A stretch of DNA of 64,000 nt from Bacillota bacterium (GCA_017889585.1 JAGFZX010000011.1:24133-88132); one strand, 5' to 3'. Positions 53,581 to 63,671 are shown, counted from the first letter of the stretch. Notes: generated by a model not told the origin, from the sequence alone. Numbers and translations: made by a program.

Positions 53581-56500
53581 ATGAATAAGTTATTTAAAAT
53601 GATGGAAAATGATCAGGGAGTTAAACGAGCAATAACAGCTTATGGACTAAAGGTTAATCAGAGTCAGATTTATGGCGTGACAGGTGCGCAGAAAAGTGTA
53701 TTGCTAGCAGCAGCTTATTGCTCTGATTCGAGGCCTATGGTAATTATTACTAGCAACTATGAATCTGTTGAATATTTGCGATTGGATTTGGCGACCCTAA
53801 TTCCTGAGGCAGTTGTACTGGAATTGCCAGTGCTTGATATTGTTACTTTTACGGCGGCTGCCAAAGGTGTAGAATTGGCCGCTAAGCGTATGGATGTATT
53901 GGGGCGTATGGCCCGGGGTGAGAAGATTATTGTTTTGGCTACAGTTGAAGCGGCTATGCAAAGAGTTTTATCCAAGGCGGACTTTGAAAATAGTCGCATT
54001 ACAATAGACAGTGGCACTGAAGTGATACGTGAGCAATTGATCGAGTCATTGATAGGGTTTGGTTATGAACGCGTTGACCAAGTAGAATCCATAGGTCAGT
54101 TTAGTGTAAGAGGCGGCATTGTTGATATTTTCCCTATAAATAATAAAGTGCCAATACGTTTAGAATTGTTTGGAGATGAAGTGGATTCTCTGCGTGAATT
54201 TGATCCTATCACTCAGCGTTCCATAAACAGTATAACGGAGATCGATATACTTGCACTTTCTGAAGTACAATACAAAAATAAACATGCTGTATTTCTGTCA
54301 TATTTGCCTGATACAGCGACTATTGTTTTTGATGAAGCAGCGCGTATCAGAGAGCAGATTGGTAAGTTAATTAAGGAAAACCCTGAGATTAAGAAAATCA
54401 CATTTAGCTGGGCAGATTTAGTGGCAGTGGCTAAAAAAAATAATATATTGTATTTATCATTAATGTTGCAGAAAATTCCTTATACTGAACCGAGTGACAT
54501 CATAAGCATTACTGCCAAAGGCGTTGCGCCTTTTCACGGACAGATGGATATGGTGTTGACAGAGCTAAAAAGTTGGCAGGAACGCAATTTCAATACAGTA
54601 ATTTTTATGTCGAACTTAGAAAAAGCCATGTCTATGCAGCAAAGTTTGGCAGAAGAAGGGGTTAACGCTATTTTTGCTGGTGATGTACAGACCTTAGTTG
54701 CTGGTACGACCCTAGTGACAGTAGGTATATTGTCGTCAGGTTTTGAACTGCCTCAGGCTCATTTTGTGCTCTGTACTGAGAAAGACATTATGGGACGCCA
54801 GAAGAAAAGACCTCGTCCGCGGGTATCGAAGGGGCAACAGATTGCTTATTTTCGTGATATTAAAGTTGGCGATTATGTTGTACATATTAATCATGGTATT
54901 GGCAAATATGTGGGTGTAGAGACTCTTGCTGTTGGTAATGTGCACAAAGATTATTTGCATATTCGTTATGCTGGGGAAGATAAACTATATGTGCCGACAG
55001 ATCAGGTGCAATTATTGCAGAAATATATCAGCTCAGAGGGGGATGCACCTCGTCTTAGTAAAATGGGTGGCAGTGAATGGATAAAGGCCAAGGGTAAAGC
55101 GGAAAAAGCAGTAGCCGATATGGCGAAAGAATTGTTAGAAATATATGCTCAAAGGCAGGTTGCATCAGGTTTTGCCTGTGAAGCTGACTCGCCTTGGCAA
55201 AAAGAATTTGAAGATGCTTTTCCCTTTGAAGAAACACCCGATCAACTTGTCGCCATTGCAGAAATTAAAGCTGATATGGAACAGTCGAGGCCGATGGATC
55301 GTCTGCTGTGTGGCGATGTGGGGTTTGGTAAAACTGAGGTGGCCATTAGAGCAGCTTTCAAAGCGATAATGAGTGGCAAACAAGTTGCGGTATTAGTACC
55401 AACTACAGTGCTAGCACAGCAACATTATCAGACATTTAGCGCCAGATTCGAGGATACAGGGCTGTCCATCGACGTAATTAGCCGTTTCAGGAGTGCAAAG
55501 GAACAGAGGGCTACCATTGAGAGACTCGCTAGTGGCAAGATAGATGTGCTCATTGGTACCCATCGTATTTTGCAGTCTGATGTGAAGTTTAAAAATATTG
55601 GGCTTCTTATTGTTGATGAAGAACAACGCTTTGGTGTAAAACAAAAAGAAAAGTTGAAACGATGGTGTACTAATATTGATATACTGACTTTAAGTGCCAC
55701 ACCTATCCCCCGCACATTACATATGTCCTTAGTGGGTGCACGGGATATGAGTATTATTGAAACTCCCCCTGAGGAACGCTTCCCTGTACAGAGCTATGTA
55801 GTGGAATATGATGAAGAAATCATTCGTGATGCCATTAAGCGGGAGCTAAAACGGGGCGGGCAGGTGTATTTTGTTTATAATAGAGTCCAGACAATTGATA
55901 AAATGTATCGGCGTTTAGCGGAAATGTTGCCTGATGCCAAAATTCGCGTTGCCCATGGTCAAATGCCGGAAGAACTGTTAGAACGGGCGATGCTTGATTT
56001 TTATGAAGGTCATGATGATGTGCTGTTATGTACGAGTATTATTGAAAACGGTCTTGATGTGCCAAATGCCAATACTATTATTGTATATGATGCCGACAGG
56101 TTTGGTTTGTCTCAGTTGTATCAGATGCGAGGACGGGTAGGACGTTCCCATCGTATGGCTTTTGCTTACTTTACCTATCGTGCAGACAAAGTATTAACCG
56201 AAGTAGCGGAAAAACGTTTGCAGGCCATTAAGGAATTTGCTGAACTAGGGGCAGGGTTTAAAATTGCAATGCGTGATCTAGAAATTCGTGGTGCTGGTAA
56301 TATTCTAGGCGCACAGCAGCATGGAAATATTGTTAGTGTGGGTTTTGAAATGTACTGTCGTCTGTTAGAGGAAGCAGTACAACATTTGAAAACAGGACAG
56401 AGCGTACAAGTGCCCATTGAACCTGTGTTAGAATTTAATACAGATGCCTATATTAGTGGCGACTATATTAGCGATGCTATGCATAAAATTGAAATATACC

Positions 56501-56859
56501 AGCGTATTGCCGCTAGCAGAAGTGAGCAGCATGTTGCCGATTTATTGGATGAAATGATTGATCGATTTGGTGAACCGCCGCAATGTGTATTGAATTTATT
56601 GGAAGTCGTCAAAATTAAAAATTTAGCCCGAACAATTGGTATTCGTTCTGTTATTCAACACCCTAATTATGTAGAAGTGATGTTCAGTGATCGGCCTAAT
56701 GTGGACCCAGCCCAGATCATGGCACTTAAAGAAGCATTTCCGGCCAGAGTTAACATTTATCCAGAAGGTATTAGGCTAAAGACATTGCAAATAGCAAATG
56801 ATTCATTATTGACCTGGCTGGTAAAAGTATTTGCCACATTAACTCCTGCTGTAATGTAA
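53581..56859 (+). CDS. mfd: Transcription-repair coupling factor
   Basis: Mfd removes RNA polymerase stalled at lesions and recruits UvrA. The 1092-residue protein has the UvrB-like N-terminal part (ITSNYESVEYLRLDLATLIP, GFGYERVDQVESIGQFSVRGG), the polymerase-interaction domain (GDYVVHINHGIGKYVGVETL), a RecG-like helicase (Walker A CGDVGFGKTEVA, LLIVDEEQRFG, TLSATPIPRTLHMSL, QMRGRVGRSHR) and the TRCF C-terminal domain. Start ATG 53581 follows GGATGAGG. Position after fin and before spoVT fits Bacillus. Confidence 0.97.
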   Translation: MNKLFKMMENDQGVKRAITAYGLKVNQSQIYGVTGAQKSVLLAAAYCSDSRPMVIITSNYESVEYLRLDLATLIPEAVVLELPVLDIVTFTAAAKGVELAAKRMDVLGRMARGEKIIVLATVEAAMQRVLSKADFENSRITIDSGTEVIREQLIESLIGFGYERVDQVESIGQFSVRGGIVDIFPINNKVPIRLELFGDEVDSLREFDPITQRSINSITEIDILALSEVQYKNKHAVFLSYLPDTATIVFDEAARIREQIGKLIKENPEIKKITFSWADLVAVAKKNNILYLSLMLQKIPYTEPSDIISITAKGVAPFHGQMDMVLTELKSWQERNFNTVIFMSNLEKAMSMQQSLAEEGVNAIFAGDVQTLVAGTTLVTVGILSSGFELPQAHFVLCTEKDIMGRQKKRPRPRVSKGQQIAYFRDIKVGDYVVHINHGIGKYVGVETLAVGNVHKDYLHIRYAGEDKLYVPTDQVQLLQKYISSEGDAPRLSKMGGSEWIKAKGKAEKAVADMAKELLEIYAQRQVASGFACEADSPWQKEFEDAFPFEETPDQLVAIAEIKADMEQSRPMDRLLCGDVGFGKTEVAIRAAFKAIMSGKQVAVLVPTTVLAQQHYQTFSARFEDTGLSIDVISRFRSAKEQRATIERLASGKIDVLIGTHRILQSDVKFKNIGLLIVDEEQRFGVKQKEKLKRWCTNIDILTLSATPIPRTLHMSLVGARDMSIIETPPEERFPVQSYVVEYDEEIIRDAIKRELKRGGQVYFVYNRVQTIDKMYRRLAEMLPDAKIRVAHGQMPEELLERAMLDFYEGHDDVLLCTSIIENGLDVPNANTIIVYDADRFGLSQLYQMRGRVGRSHRMAFAYFTYRADKVLTEVAEKRLQAIKEFAELGAGFKIAMRDLEIRGAGNILGAQQHGNIVSVGFEMYCRLLEEAVQHLKTGQSVQVPIEPVLEFNTDAYISGDYISDAMHKIEIYQRIAASRSEQHVADLLDEMIDRFGEPPQCVLNLLEVVKIKNLARTIGIRSVIQHPNYVEVMFSDRPNVDPAQIMALKEAFPARVNIYPEGIRLKTLQIANDSLLTWLVKVFATLTPAVM

Positions 56860-56976
56860 AAATAGAATGACTAATATAATTATTAAATGGCAAATGCAGG
56901 TGAATAAAAATGTTAGGTCAGATATATACTATCATTACAATCCAATGTAAAAACTTGTAGAAAAGGGGGGATACTG

Positions 56977-57546
56977 GTGAAAGCGACTGGAATTGTAAGG
57001 CGGATTGATGATTTAGGTAGAATAGTTATTCCGAAAGAAATTAGGCGAACACTCAGGATTCGTGAAGGTGATCCATTAGAGATATATGTTGACCGTGAGG
57101 GAGAAGTGATTCTAAAAAAATATTCTCCAGTAAGCGAATTGGGTGATTTTGCCAAGGAGTATGCTGATTCATTGTATGAAGCGATAGGACATATTATTTT
57201 AATAGCAGATAAAGATAATATAGTTGCTGTCGCCGGCTCATCAAAGAAAGAGTTTTTGAATAAGCCATTGGGGTCAGTTGTGGAAAAAGTGATGGAAGAC
57301 CGTAAAGCAATTTTGTTGAATAACCTTGGTGAAGGCAAGAGTTGTAACGGCTGTATTATTGATGGTGACGAAGAAGATCAACTATGTAAATTTACAGCCG
57401 AAGTGATGGCGCCCATTATGGTTGAGGGTGTTGCTATTGGTGCAGTCATCATTTGCTCTAAGCAACCTGGACTACAAATGGGTGAAATGGAAGTCAAGCT
57501 AGCTGAAACTGCGGCAGGATTTTTAGCCAAACAGATGGCTACATAA
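56977..57546 (+). CDS. spoVT: Stage V sporulation protein T
   Basis: A forespore regulator of sigma-G genes. The 189-residue protein starts with an AbrB-type DNA-binding swapped hairpin (MKATGIVRRIDDLGRIVIPK, EIRRTLRIREGDPLEIYVD), followed by a GAF-like domain (about 60-185). Length and both parts match SpoVT, distinguishing it from AbrB. GTG start after GGGGGG. Gene order mfd-spoVT-spoVB-yabN is as in Bacillus. Confidence 0.95.
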   Translation: MKATGIVRRIDDLGRIVIPKEIRRTLRIREGDPLEIYVDREGEVILKKYSPVSELGDFAKEYADSLYEAIGHIILIADKDNIVAVAGSSKKEFLNKPLGSVVEKVMEDRKAILLNNLGEGKSCNGCIIDGDEEDQLCKFTAEVMAPIMVEGVAIGAVIICSKQPGLQMGEMEVKLAETAAGFLAKQMAT

Positions 57547-57568
57547 ATAAGCTTCTTTGCGATTATTA

Positions 57569-57598
57569 AGTAGCGGACATAAGTTCGCTACTTTTCTA
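57569..57598 (+). terminator. Terminator after spoVT
   Basis: AAGTAGCG and CGCTACTT pair around GACATAAGTT, followed by TTCT. Confidence 0.7.
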
Positions 57599-57645
57599 AT
57601 TACATTTTTTTAACATCTGCTATATTACTAATTACTATATTTTGC

Positions 57646-57735
57646 TATAATAGGTATTGTTTAAAAAATACGCAACCTTACATTGGAAATGTAGCCTGCC
57701 ACTTGTGTCGAAGCACAGGTGGGCTTTTTGAAACA
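57646..57735 (+). promoter_or_regulatory. Candidate promoter and terminator-ended leader of spoVB
   Basis: TATAAT (57646-57651) suggests a start near 57658. A hairpin CCACTTGTG/CACAGGTGG followed by GCTTTTTG (57697-57735) lies before the gene and looks like an intrinsic terminator. A TACATT/AATGTA hairpin precedes it. Whether this is attenuation or only insulation is unclear. Confidence 0.4.
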
Positions 57736-57783
57736 GACTCTATATACTATGAGTGGGGAATGCTGTGGAGAGGAAGGACGCAG

Positions 57784-59385
57784 GTGAATAAAGATACATT
57801 CTTAAAAGGGGCGTTAATTTTAACTGTTGCCGGTGTTATTGTGAAAATTATTGGTTCGGTAAATCGTATTTTGTTATCTCGCCTGCTCGGCGGCGAGGGT
57901 ATTGGACTCTATCAGATGGCTTATCCTATTTATCTATTAGCGCTGAGTGTTTCATCAGCGGGTATTCCTGTCGCTATTTCGATTATTGTTGCTGAAAAAG
58001 TAGCTTTATCTGATTTTCGCGGTGCTAATCGTGTGTTTCGCATTTCACTAGGACTGCTCACAATAACGGGAATTATATTTACTTTTTTGTTATATTTTGG
58101 TGCAGGGTGGTTGATTGAACATCATTTTGTACGAGATGCTCGGGCTTATTATGCGATTGTCGCTTTAGCACCAGCCATATTATTTGTTACGGTATTATCA
58201 AGCTATCGTGGTTATTTTCAGGGACTACAGATGATGACGCCAACAGCCATATCTCAGATTTTTGAACAATTATTCAGAGTTGTGACGATGATTTTTCTCG
58301 CCTATTATTTACTGCCACTAGGCCTTGAATATGCAGCGGCTGGTGCCAGTTTCGGTGCAGCTCCTGGGTCATTGGTTGGTTTACTTGTATTAATTTATTA
58401 CTATTATCAGCAACGTGATGATTTAAGAAGTAATGTAGCTATGCAGCCAGATGTGCAGCAGGAACCGAGTTTGAAAATTATATCTCGTATTGTAAAATTG
58501 GCCTTGCCAGTATCCTTGGCCAATATTATGTTGCCAGTGGTAGCCAGTATTGATTTGTTCATTGTACCAGCGCGGCTAGAGATAGCCGGCTATACAGTAA
58601 CTCAGGCAACTGAGCTCTTTGGTTATCTTACAGGCATGGCAGTCGCTTTGATCAATCTACCGACCATTTTGACTGCTTCACTGGCAGCCAGTTTAGTGCC
58701 TGCTGTGTCAGAAGCTTTTACATTGAAGAATCATGAGCGTATTTATCAGCGTACAACGATGGCCATGCGAATTGCCAATTTGATTACTATACCAAGTTTT
58801 GTCGGTATGTATCTGTTGGCCACACCTATCTCTCAAATGCTCTATGGTACACCGAATGCTGGCGTACCCATTGCCATTTTGTCGGTGGGTATTGTGCTCT
58901 TGGGGGTTCATCAAGTGAGTACCGGGGTGCTACAGGGACTGGGTCATACTGCCATTCCTCTGATTAATATGCTTGTTGCAGCTGTAGTAAAAATATTCAT
59001 GAGCTGGACATTAACCGCCATGCCATCTCTCGGCATTAAAGGCGCCGCTTGGGCCACAAATGCTGATTTTGGTGTAGCTGCTCTTTTAAATATCTATTTT
59101 GTATATCGCTATGTAGGGTTTAGTATTGATATAAGAGATACATTAAAAACCGTTGCTGCTACGATTGTGATGGGTGGCGCAGTCCTGCTGATATATGATA
59201 GTATTATGCTTAGGATTTTTCATAATACAATTGCAACTTTGGTATCTATCAGTATTGGTGGTATCGTATATGGAGCTAGTCTGTTGTTATTGGGCGGTAT
59301 ACGGCAACGTGATGTTGAAAAAATCCCCAAAATTGGCATAAGATTATCTGATGCATTGAGCAAACTAGGTTTGTTACATAAATAG
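57784..59385 (+). CDS. spoVB: SpoVB-like polysaccharide/lipid flippase
   Basis: A 533-residue membrane protein with 14 helices of the MOP superfamily; SpoVB and MurJ-type flippases move lipid-linked precursors for spore cortex. GVIVKIIGSVNRILLSRLLG near the N-terminus and EGIGLYQMAYPIYLLALSVS are typical. The position between spoVT and mazG matches yabM in Bacillus, which makes the flippase a close relative of SpoVB. GTG 57784 is the start; the longer frame overlaps the leader terminator. Confidence 0.88.
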   Translation: MNKDTFLKGALILTVAGVIVKIIGSVNRILLSRLLGGEGIGLYQMAYPIYLLALSVSSAGIPVAISIIVAEKVALSDFRGANRVFRISLGLLTITGIIFTFLLYFGAGWLIEHHFVRDARAYYAIVALAPAILFVTVLSSYRGYFQGLQMMTPTAISQIFEQLFRVVTMIFLAYYLLPLGLEYAAAGASFGAAPGSLVGLLVLIYYYYQQRDDLRSNVAMQPDVQQEPSLKIISRIVKLALPVSLANIMLPVVASIDLFIVPARLEIAGYTVTQATELFGYLTGMAVALINLPTILTASLAASLVPAVSEAFTLKNHERIYQRTTMAMRIANLITIPSFVGMYLLATPISQMLYGTPNAGVPIAILSVGIVLLGVHQVSTGVLQGLGHTAIPLINMLVAAVVKIFMSWTLTAMPSLGIKGAAWATNADFGVAALLNIYFVYRYVGFSIDIRDTLKTVAATIVMGGAVLLIYDSIMLRIFHNTIATLVSISIGGIVYGASLLLLGGIRQRDVEKIPKIGIRLSDALSKLGLLHK

Positions 59386-59415
59386 TATAGTAAAGAAAAT
59401 TTTAACACATCCTTT

Positions 59416-59490
59416 ACTGCAGAGGCACAGAGGACGCAGAGGCTATATCATAATAACAATTTCTCCTCTGTGCTCTCTGCGGTTTAATGT
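59416..59490. repeat. Dispersed repeat, family A (copy 6)
   Basis: CTGCAGAGGCACAGAGGACG and CTCCTCTGTGCTCTCTGCGG form an inverted pair. Confidence 0.88.
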
Positions 59491-59522
59491 TTTTAATTTC
59501 AATATGAATATGAGGCGATGAC

Positions 59523-60986
59523 ATGGGAAAAATTACAATTGTAGGCTTAGGCCCTGGTGCTTTTGGGCTTATTACAGTAGAAACTTTAGAAATGCTAAAG
59601 GCAGCTAGACCTCTAATTTTGCGCACTGCTAAGCATCCCACCGTATCTGAAATGAGGTCGCGTGGTATTGAGTTTAGCAGCTATGATCATATTTATGAAG
59701 AAAAGGACTCTTTTGAAGAGGTTTATAGCGCGATTGTCAGTGACTGCCTGGCCCAGGCGGCATCAGGGGAAAATCTTGTATATGCTGTGCCAGGCAGTCC
59801 GCTAGTAGCTGAAAGAACAGTTATACTTATCAGGCAACTCGCCATGGAACAGGGAATTACCGTCAATATTTTGCCAGGTATGAGCTTTTTGGAAGTATTA
59901 TATACCAGGCTTGCCATTGATCCGATTGAAGGCCTAACAGTACTTGATGCTGCTGACGTTGCGTCACTGTCCCCTGAATTAACCACTGCTCTAGTGGTAA
60001 CCCAAGTATATAATCCTCATGTAGCCTCAGAGGTGAAATTGGCATTGATGGAGTACTATCCTGATGACTATGAAGTTGTGGTTGTGCAAAATTTGGGCCT
60101 GCCAGAGGAACAAATACTGTCAGTGCCTCTCTTTGAACTCGATAGGATATCTGGAATTGATCATCTTACCAGTCTATATGTGCCCCGCAGAGCAGCGGCA
60201 GAGCGGTTTACATTAGACCCTATAGTGGATGTTATGGCTACCCTTCGTTCGCCAGAGGGCTGTATATGGGATATTGAGCAATCTCATACGAGTCTTAGGC
60301 GCTATCTAGTAGAAGAAGTATATGAGGTACTAGAGGCTATTGATCTAGAACAAGGGGACAAGTTATGTGAGGAACTTGGAGATTTATTGTTGCAGATTGT
60401 TTTTCATGCTCGTATCGCCGAAGAATCAAAAGTATTTACCATGCAGCAGGTGGTTGATGTAATTACAGAAAAAATGGTGCGTCGTCATCCTCACGTATTT
60501 GGTGATACTTCAGTTCGTGATGCTGGTGAGGTCCTCTTAAACTGGGATGCGATTAAACAGCAGGAATACGGCAGTGAGCGATTGTCTGTGCTAGATGGTA
60601 TACCTAAGGGTCTGCCTAGTCTGATGCGTTCCTATAAACTTCAGGCTAAGGCAGCTAAGGTTGGATTTGATTGGAATGACATTCAGCCTGTATGGGATAA
60701 AATACAAGAAGAGCTAACTGAACTTAAGTCTGCTTGTGAGAAGGGGAAAAATACAGAGATAGAAGGTGAACTGGGAGATGTCTTGTTTTCCGTAGTAAAT
60801 CTAGCAAGGTTCTTGAAATTTGATGCCGAAGTGGCTCTTAATGTTACCAATAACAAGTTTGTAAGGCGTTTTTCATATATTGAAAATGCTGTAAATAAAA
60901 ATGGACTAAAATGGGAAAAATTAGGATTAGATGAGCTTGATATGTTGTGGGAAGAGGCTAAAAAGCAAGAAAAGACAGGATTATAA
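59523..60986 (+). CDS. mazG: YabN/MazG fusion: tetrapyrrole methylase-like plus NTP pyrophosphohydrolase
   Basis: A 487-residue protein. The N-terminal 220 residues resemble SAM-dependent tetrapyrrole methylases (KITIVGLGPGAFGLITVETL, LVYAVPGSPLVAERT), and the C-terminal part contains a MazG nucleotide pyrophosphohydrolase duplicated in two halves (EEVYEVLEAIDLE, CEELGDLLLQIVFHARIAEE; then EELTELKSACE, EGELGDVLFSVVNLARF). It is the common Firmicute YabN architecture and probably cleans up damaged nucleotides. The methylase part has no confirmed activity. GAGGCGATG precedes the ATG. Confidence 0.93.
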   Translation: MGKITIVGLGPGAFGLITVETLEMLKAARPLILRTAKHPTVSEMRSRGIEFSSYDHIYEEKDSFEEVYSAIVSDCLAQAASGENLVYAVPGSPLVAERTVILIRQLAMEQGITVNILPGMSFLEVLYTRLAIDPIEGLTVLDAADVASLSPELTTALVVTQVYNPHVASEVKLALMEYYPDDYEVVVVQNLGLPEEQILSVPLFELDRISGIDHLTSLYVPRRAAAERFTLDPIVDVMATLRSPEGCIWDIEQSHTSLRRYLVEEVYEVLEAIDLEQGDKLCEELGDLLLQIVFHARIAEESKVFTMQQVVDVITEKMVRRHPHVFGDTSVRDAGEVLLNWDAIKQQEYGSERLSVLDGIPKGLPSLMRSYKLQAKAAKVGFDWNDIQPVWDKIQEELTELKSACEKGKNTEIEGELGDVLFSVVNLARFLKFDAEVALNVTNNKFVRRFSYIENAVNKNGLKWEKLGLDELDMLWEEAKKQEKTGL

Positions 60987-61080
60987 TGGTTTTTTAGTAT
61001 TTTTTTAAAATACAGACAGGAATAAAAAGAATGATAGCGAATAAACTATTCGTAATGATTTTCATAAGGAGGCTAATTTT

Positions 61081-61356
61081 GTGAATAAAACTGAGTTAGT
61101 TGCGAGTGTTGCAGAAAAGGCGGGTTTGACTAAGAAGGATGCTGAGAAAGCGATTAATGCGCTATTCGTTAGCGTTGAGGAAGCTTTAGCACAGGAAGAT
61201 AAGGTACAAATTATTGGTTTTGGCACTTTTGAAGTGAAAGCTCGCGAAGAAAGAAAAGGCCGCAACCCTCAAACTGGTGCTGAGATCACCATTCCAGCAT
61301 CAAAAAATCCAGTATTTAAAGCTGGCAAAGGCTTGAAAGACGCCGTTAATAAATAA
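61081..61356 (+). CDS. hup: HU-family DNA-binding protein
   Basis: The 91-residue HU subunit starts [20 protein letters not shown] and has the DNA-contacting arm [22 protein letters not shown] bends DNA and compacts the nucleoid. GTG start after AAGGAGG. It follows mazG as yabO-region genes do in Firmicutes, and ends in a strong terminator. Confidence 0.97.
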   Translation: MNKTELVASVAEKAGLTKKDAEKAINALFVSVEEALAQEDKVQIIGFGTFEVKAREERKGRNPQTGAEITIPASKNPVFKAGKGLKDAVNK

Positions 61357-61370
61357 AAATTTATTTAAGC

Positions 61371-61402
61371 AAAAACCAGGTTATTAATAACCTGGTTTTT
61401 AC
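61371..61402 (+). terminator. Terminator after HU
   Basis: AAAAACCAGGTTAT and ATAACCTGGTTTTT pair perfectly around TA. Confidence 0.92.
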
Positions 61403-61416
61403 TATAAGGAAGAGTG

Positions 61417-62115
61417 ATGAATTTGAACGGAACTATATTGATTGTTGATGATGAACCGTCAATTTGTGAATTGCTCGTGTTTAATCTAGATAAAGCAGGC
61501 TATCATACTGTGGAAGCTAATAATGGACACACAGCACTAGAACTAACTCGAACTGCGAGGCCTGATTTGATCATTCTTGATGTTATGTTGCCAGGTATTG
61601 ATGGTATGGAAGTATGCCGCATCCTAAAAGGTCAGAGTCATACATCAGGCATTCCTATCATTATGCTGACAGCAAAAAATGAGGAAGTTGATAAGATTAT
61701 TGGACTAGAGCTCGGTGCTGATGATTATATGACAAAGCCCTTCAGCCCTCGAGAACTTGTTGCAAGGGTTAAGGCCGTGCTGCGCCGCAGTCAGAAAGAG
61801 AGTAGACAGGATGGTCAGTTAGTTCTAGGTAAATTAAAATTAAATTTTACCAGCTATGAAGTTTACCTCGGTAATGACAAACTAGAACTTACGCCTAAAG
61901 AATATGAACTCTTAAAAATATTTGTCACAAATATTGGCAGGGCTTATACTCGAGAACAATTGCTGGAAAAAGTATGGGGTTATGAATACTTTGGTGATAC
62001 ACGTACGGTGGACGTTCATGTCCGTCATTTAAGAGCTAAACTGGCAAAGCATCCTGAAGTAGCTGAAGGGATAGAGACGGTACGAGGGGTTGGCTACCGC
62101 TTTAGTGAAATTTAA
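61417..62115 (+). CDS. phoP: PhoP/PhoB-type response regulator
   Basis: A 232-residue OmpR-class regulator. Receiver domain: LIVDDEPSICELL, phosphorylated Asp in LIILDVMLPGIDGM, Lys in MTKPFSP. C-terminal winged helix (about 130-232) with LTPKEYELLKIF and TREQLLEKVWGYEYFGDTRT, and VDVHVRHLRAKL. The name PhoP is inferred from the neighbouring pstB and phoU and the Pho-box-like repeats that begin at its stop codon. No histidine kinase is adjacent. ATG 61417 is used; a nearby TTG 61423 fits the ribosome site AAGGAAG better. Confidence 0.85.
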   Translation: MNLNGTILIVDDEPSICELLVFNLDKAGYHTVEANNGHTALELTRTARPDLIILDVMLPGIDGMEVCRILKGQSHTSGIPIIMLTAKNEEVDKIIGLELGADDYMTKPFSPRELVARVKAVLRRSQKESRQDGQLVLGKLKLNFTSYEVYLGNDKLELTPKEYELLKIFVTNIGRAYTREQLLEKVWGYEYFGDTRTVDVHVRHLRAKLAKHPEVAEGIETVRGVGYRFSEI

Positions 62116-62139
62116 CAAAAACCTAATATAAACTTAATA
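62112..62139 (+). promoter_or_regulatory. Pho-box-like direct repeats upstream of pstB
   Basis: TTAACA (62112), CTAATA (62123) and TTAATA (62134) occur at an exact 11-bp period, the arrangement of PhoP-binding sites in Firmicutes (TTAACA with 5-bp gaps). They overlap the regulator's stop and precede pstB. Confidence 0.6.
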
Positions 62140-62218
62140 ATAAGATAGTGTGTTTTGTGGTATATTTCCTGTAAGGATATTTCGCATGTTATAAGCGTTA
62201 ACCGACAGGAGGAAATAT

Positions 62219-62974
62219 ATGGATTATAAAATTCATGTTAATAAATTAAAACTATATTATGGGGATGTATTGGCATTAAAAAAAATATCCCTGGATGTGA
62301 ATGAAAATAGTGTATTGGCCTTAATTGGCCCTTCAGGTTGCGGTAAATCTACTTTTATCAAAACACTCAATCGGATGAATGATTTAATTGCTAATGTAAA
62401 AATCGAGGGTGAAATTTTATTAGATGGTGTCAATATTTATCATCCTGATACTGATGTAGTGTCTCTTCGCAAACGGGTGGGGATGGTTTTTCAAAGGCCA
62501 AATCCGTTCCCTATGTCGATTTATGATAATATTGCCTACGGTCCGCGGATTCATGGTATAAAAAATAAGTCAACACTAGATGAACTGGTGGAAAAAAGTC
62601 TGCAGGGGGCAGCCTTGTGGGATGAGGTAAAAGATCGTCTTCATAGTTCAGCAATGGGAATGTCAGGCGGCCAGCAACAACGACTCTGTATTGCCAGGTT
62701 GCTAGCTATTGAGCCTGAAGTGCTCTTAATGGATGAACCATGCTCAGCCCTTGATCCAATATCGACAATGAAAATCGAAGAATTAGTAACAGAATTAAAA
62801 GTAAGGTATACGATTGTGATGGTTACTCATAATATGCAACAGGCTGCTCGGGTATCAGATAGTACAGCATTTTTCTTAAACGGTGAAGTGGTGGAATATG
62901 ATAAAACAGATATCATGTTCACCAGACCGCAAGATAAACGTACAGAAGATTATATTACTGGCCGATTTGGTTAA
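62219..62974 (+). CDS. pstB: Phosphate ABC transporter ATP-binding protein
   Basis: The 251-residue ATPase energises the Pst phosphate importer. Walker [10 protein letters not shown], signature [14 protein letters not shown], Walker [25 protein letters not shown] and [18 protein letters not shown] are PstB-specific segments. AGGAGG precedes ATG 62219. The partners pstS, pstC and pstA are not in the window, so this is a partial pst operon or the rest lies elsewhere. Confidence 0.95.
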   Translation: MDYKIHVNKLKLYYGDVLALKKISLDVNENSVLALIGPSGCGKSTFIKTLNRMNDLIANVKIEGEILLDGVNIYHPDTDVVSLRKRVGMVFQRPNPFPMSIYDNIAYGPRIHGIKNKSTLDELVEKSLQGAALWDEVKDRLHSSAMGMSGGQQQRLCIARLLAIEPEVLLMDEPCSALDPISTMKIEELVTELKVRYTIVMVTHNMQQAARVSDSTAFFLNGEVVEYDKTDIMFTRPQDKRTEDYITGRFG

Positions 62975-62986
62975 GGGAGGGAAAGT

Positions 62987-63646
62987 ATGACTAGTACCAG
63001 ACAAAGTTATAATCAGGAACTGGAAGCTCTACGGCAGGAAATTTTAGAGATGGGTACTCTTGTTGAACAGGCCATTGATCAAGCTGTAGCCTCATTGTCC
63101 TCACAAGATTTGGAAAGTGCCAAAATTGTTATGGATGGTGATGACTATATTGACTATCTGGAAAGTGATATTGAAGACAAGTGTATGGTACTCATCGCTC
63201 GGCAACAGCCTTTAGCCCGGGATCTCCGGATTATTGGCACAGGGCTGAAAATTACCACTGATCTAGAGCGAGTGGGTGACCATGCCTTTGATATTGCTAA
63301 AATTGCCTTAGATATTGGCAAGCAGCCACTCATTAAGCCGTTGGTGGATATTCCTCGTATGTCGGCTATGGCCCAGAAAATGCTAAAAGACTCTCTGGTG
63401 GCTTATATCAATCTAGATATTACTCTGGCTGAACAGGTATGTGCAGATGATGATGCGGTAGATGATCTGTATTCACAAACGTTTCGCGAGTTATTGACAT
63501 ATATGATGGAAGATCCGACTACAATTAAGCAGGCCACACAGCTGCTGTTCGTAGCTCGCTATTTAGAAAGAGTGGCTGATCATGCTACGAATATTGCCGA
63601 ATGGGTTATTTACTTAGTAACAGGACAACGGATGCGCAAAAATTAA
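62987..63646 (+). CDS. phoU: Phosphate regulator PhoU
   Basis: The 219-residue protein consists of two three-helix PhoU repeats; each has the metal-binding E-x-x-x-D motif (DLERVGDHAFDIAKIA around 96-110 and YLERVADHATNIAEWV near 200). PhoU links Pst to the sensor kinase and represses the Pho regulon in high phosphate. It begins 12 bp after pstB with AGGGAGGG, so they are one operon, which ends at the following terminator. Confidence 0.95.
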   Translation: MTSTRQSYNQELEALRQEILEMGTLVEQAIDQAVASLSSQDLESAKIVMDGDDYIDYLESDIEDKCMVLIARQQPLARDLRIIGTGLKITTDLERVGDHAFDIAKIALDIGKQPLIKPLVDIPRMSAMAQKMLKDSLVAYINLDITLAEQVCADDDAVDDLYSQTFRELLTYMMEDPTTIKQATQLLFVARYLERVADHATNIAEWVIYLVTGQRMRKN

Positions 63647-63647
63647 A

Positions 63648-63671
63648 CTGCCAGTAATGGCAGCTTTTTTT
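63648..63671 (+). terminator. Terminator after phoU
   Basis: CTGCCA and TGGCAG pair around GTAA, followed by T7. Confidence 0.88.
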
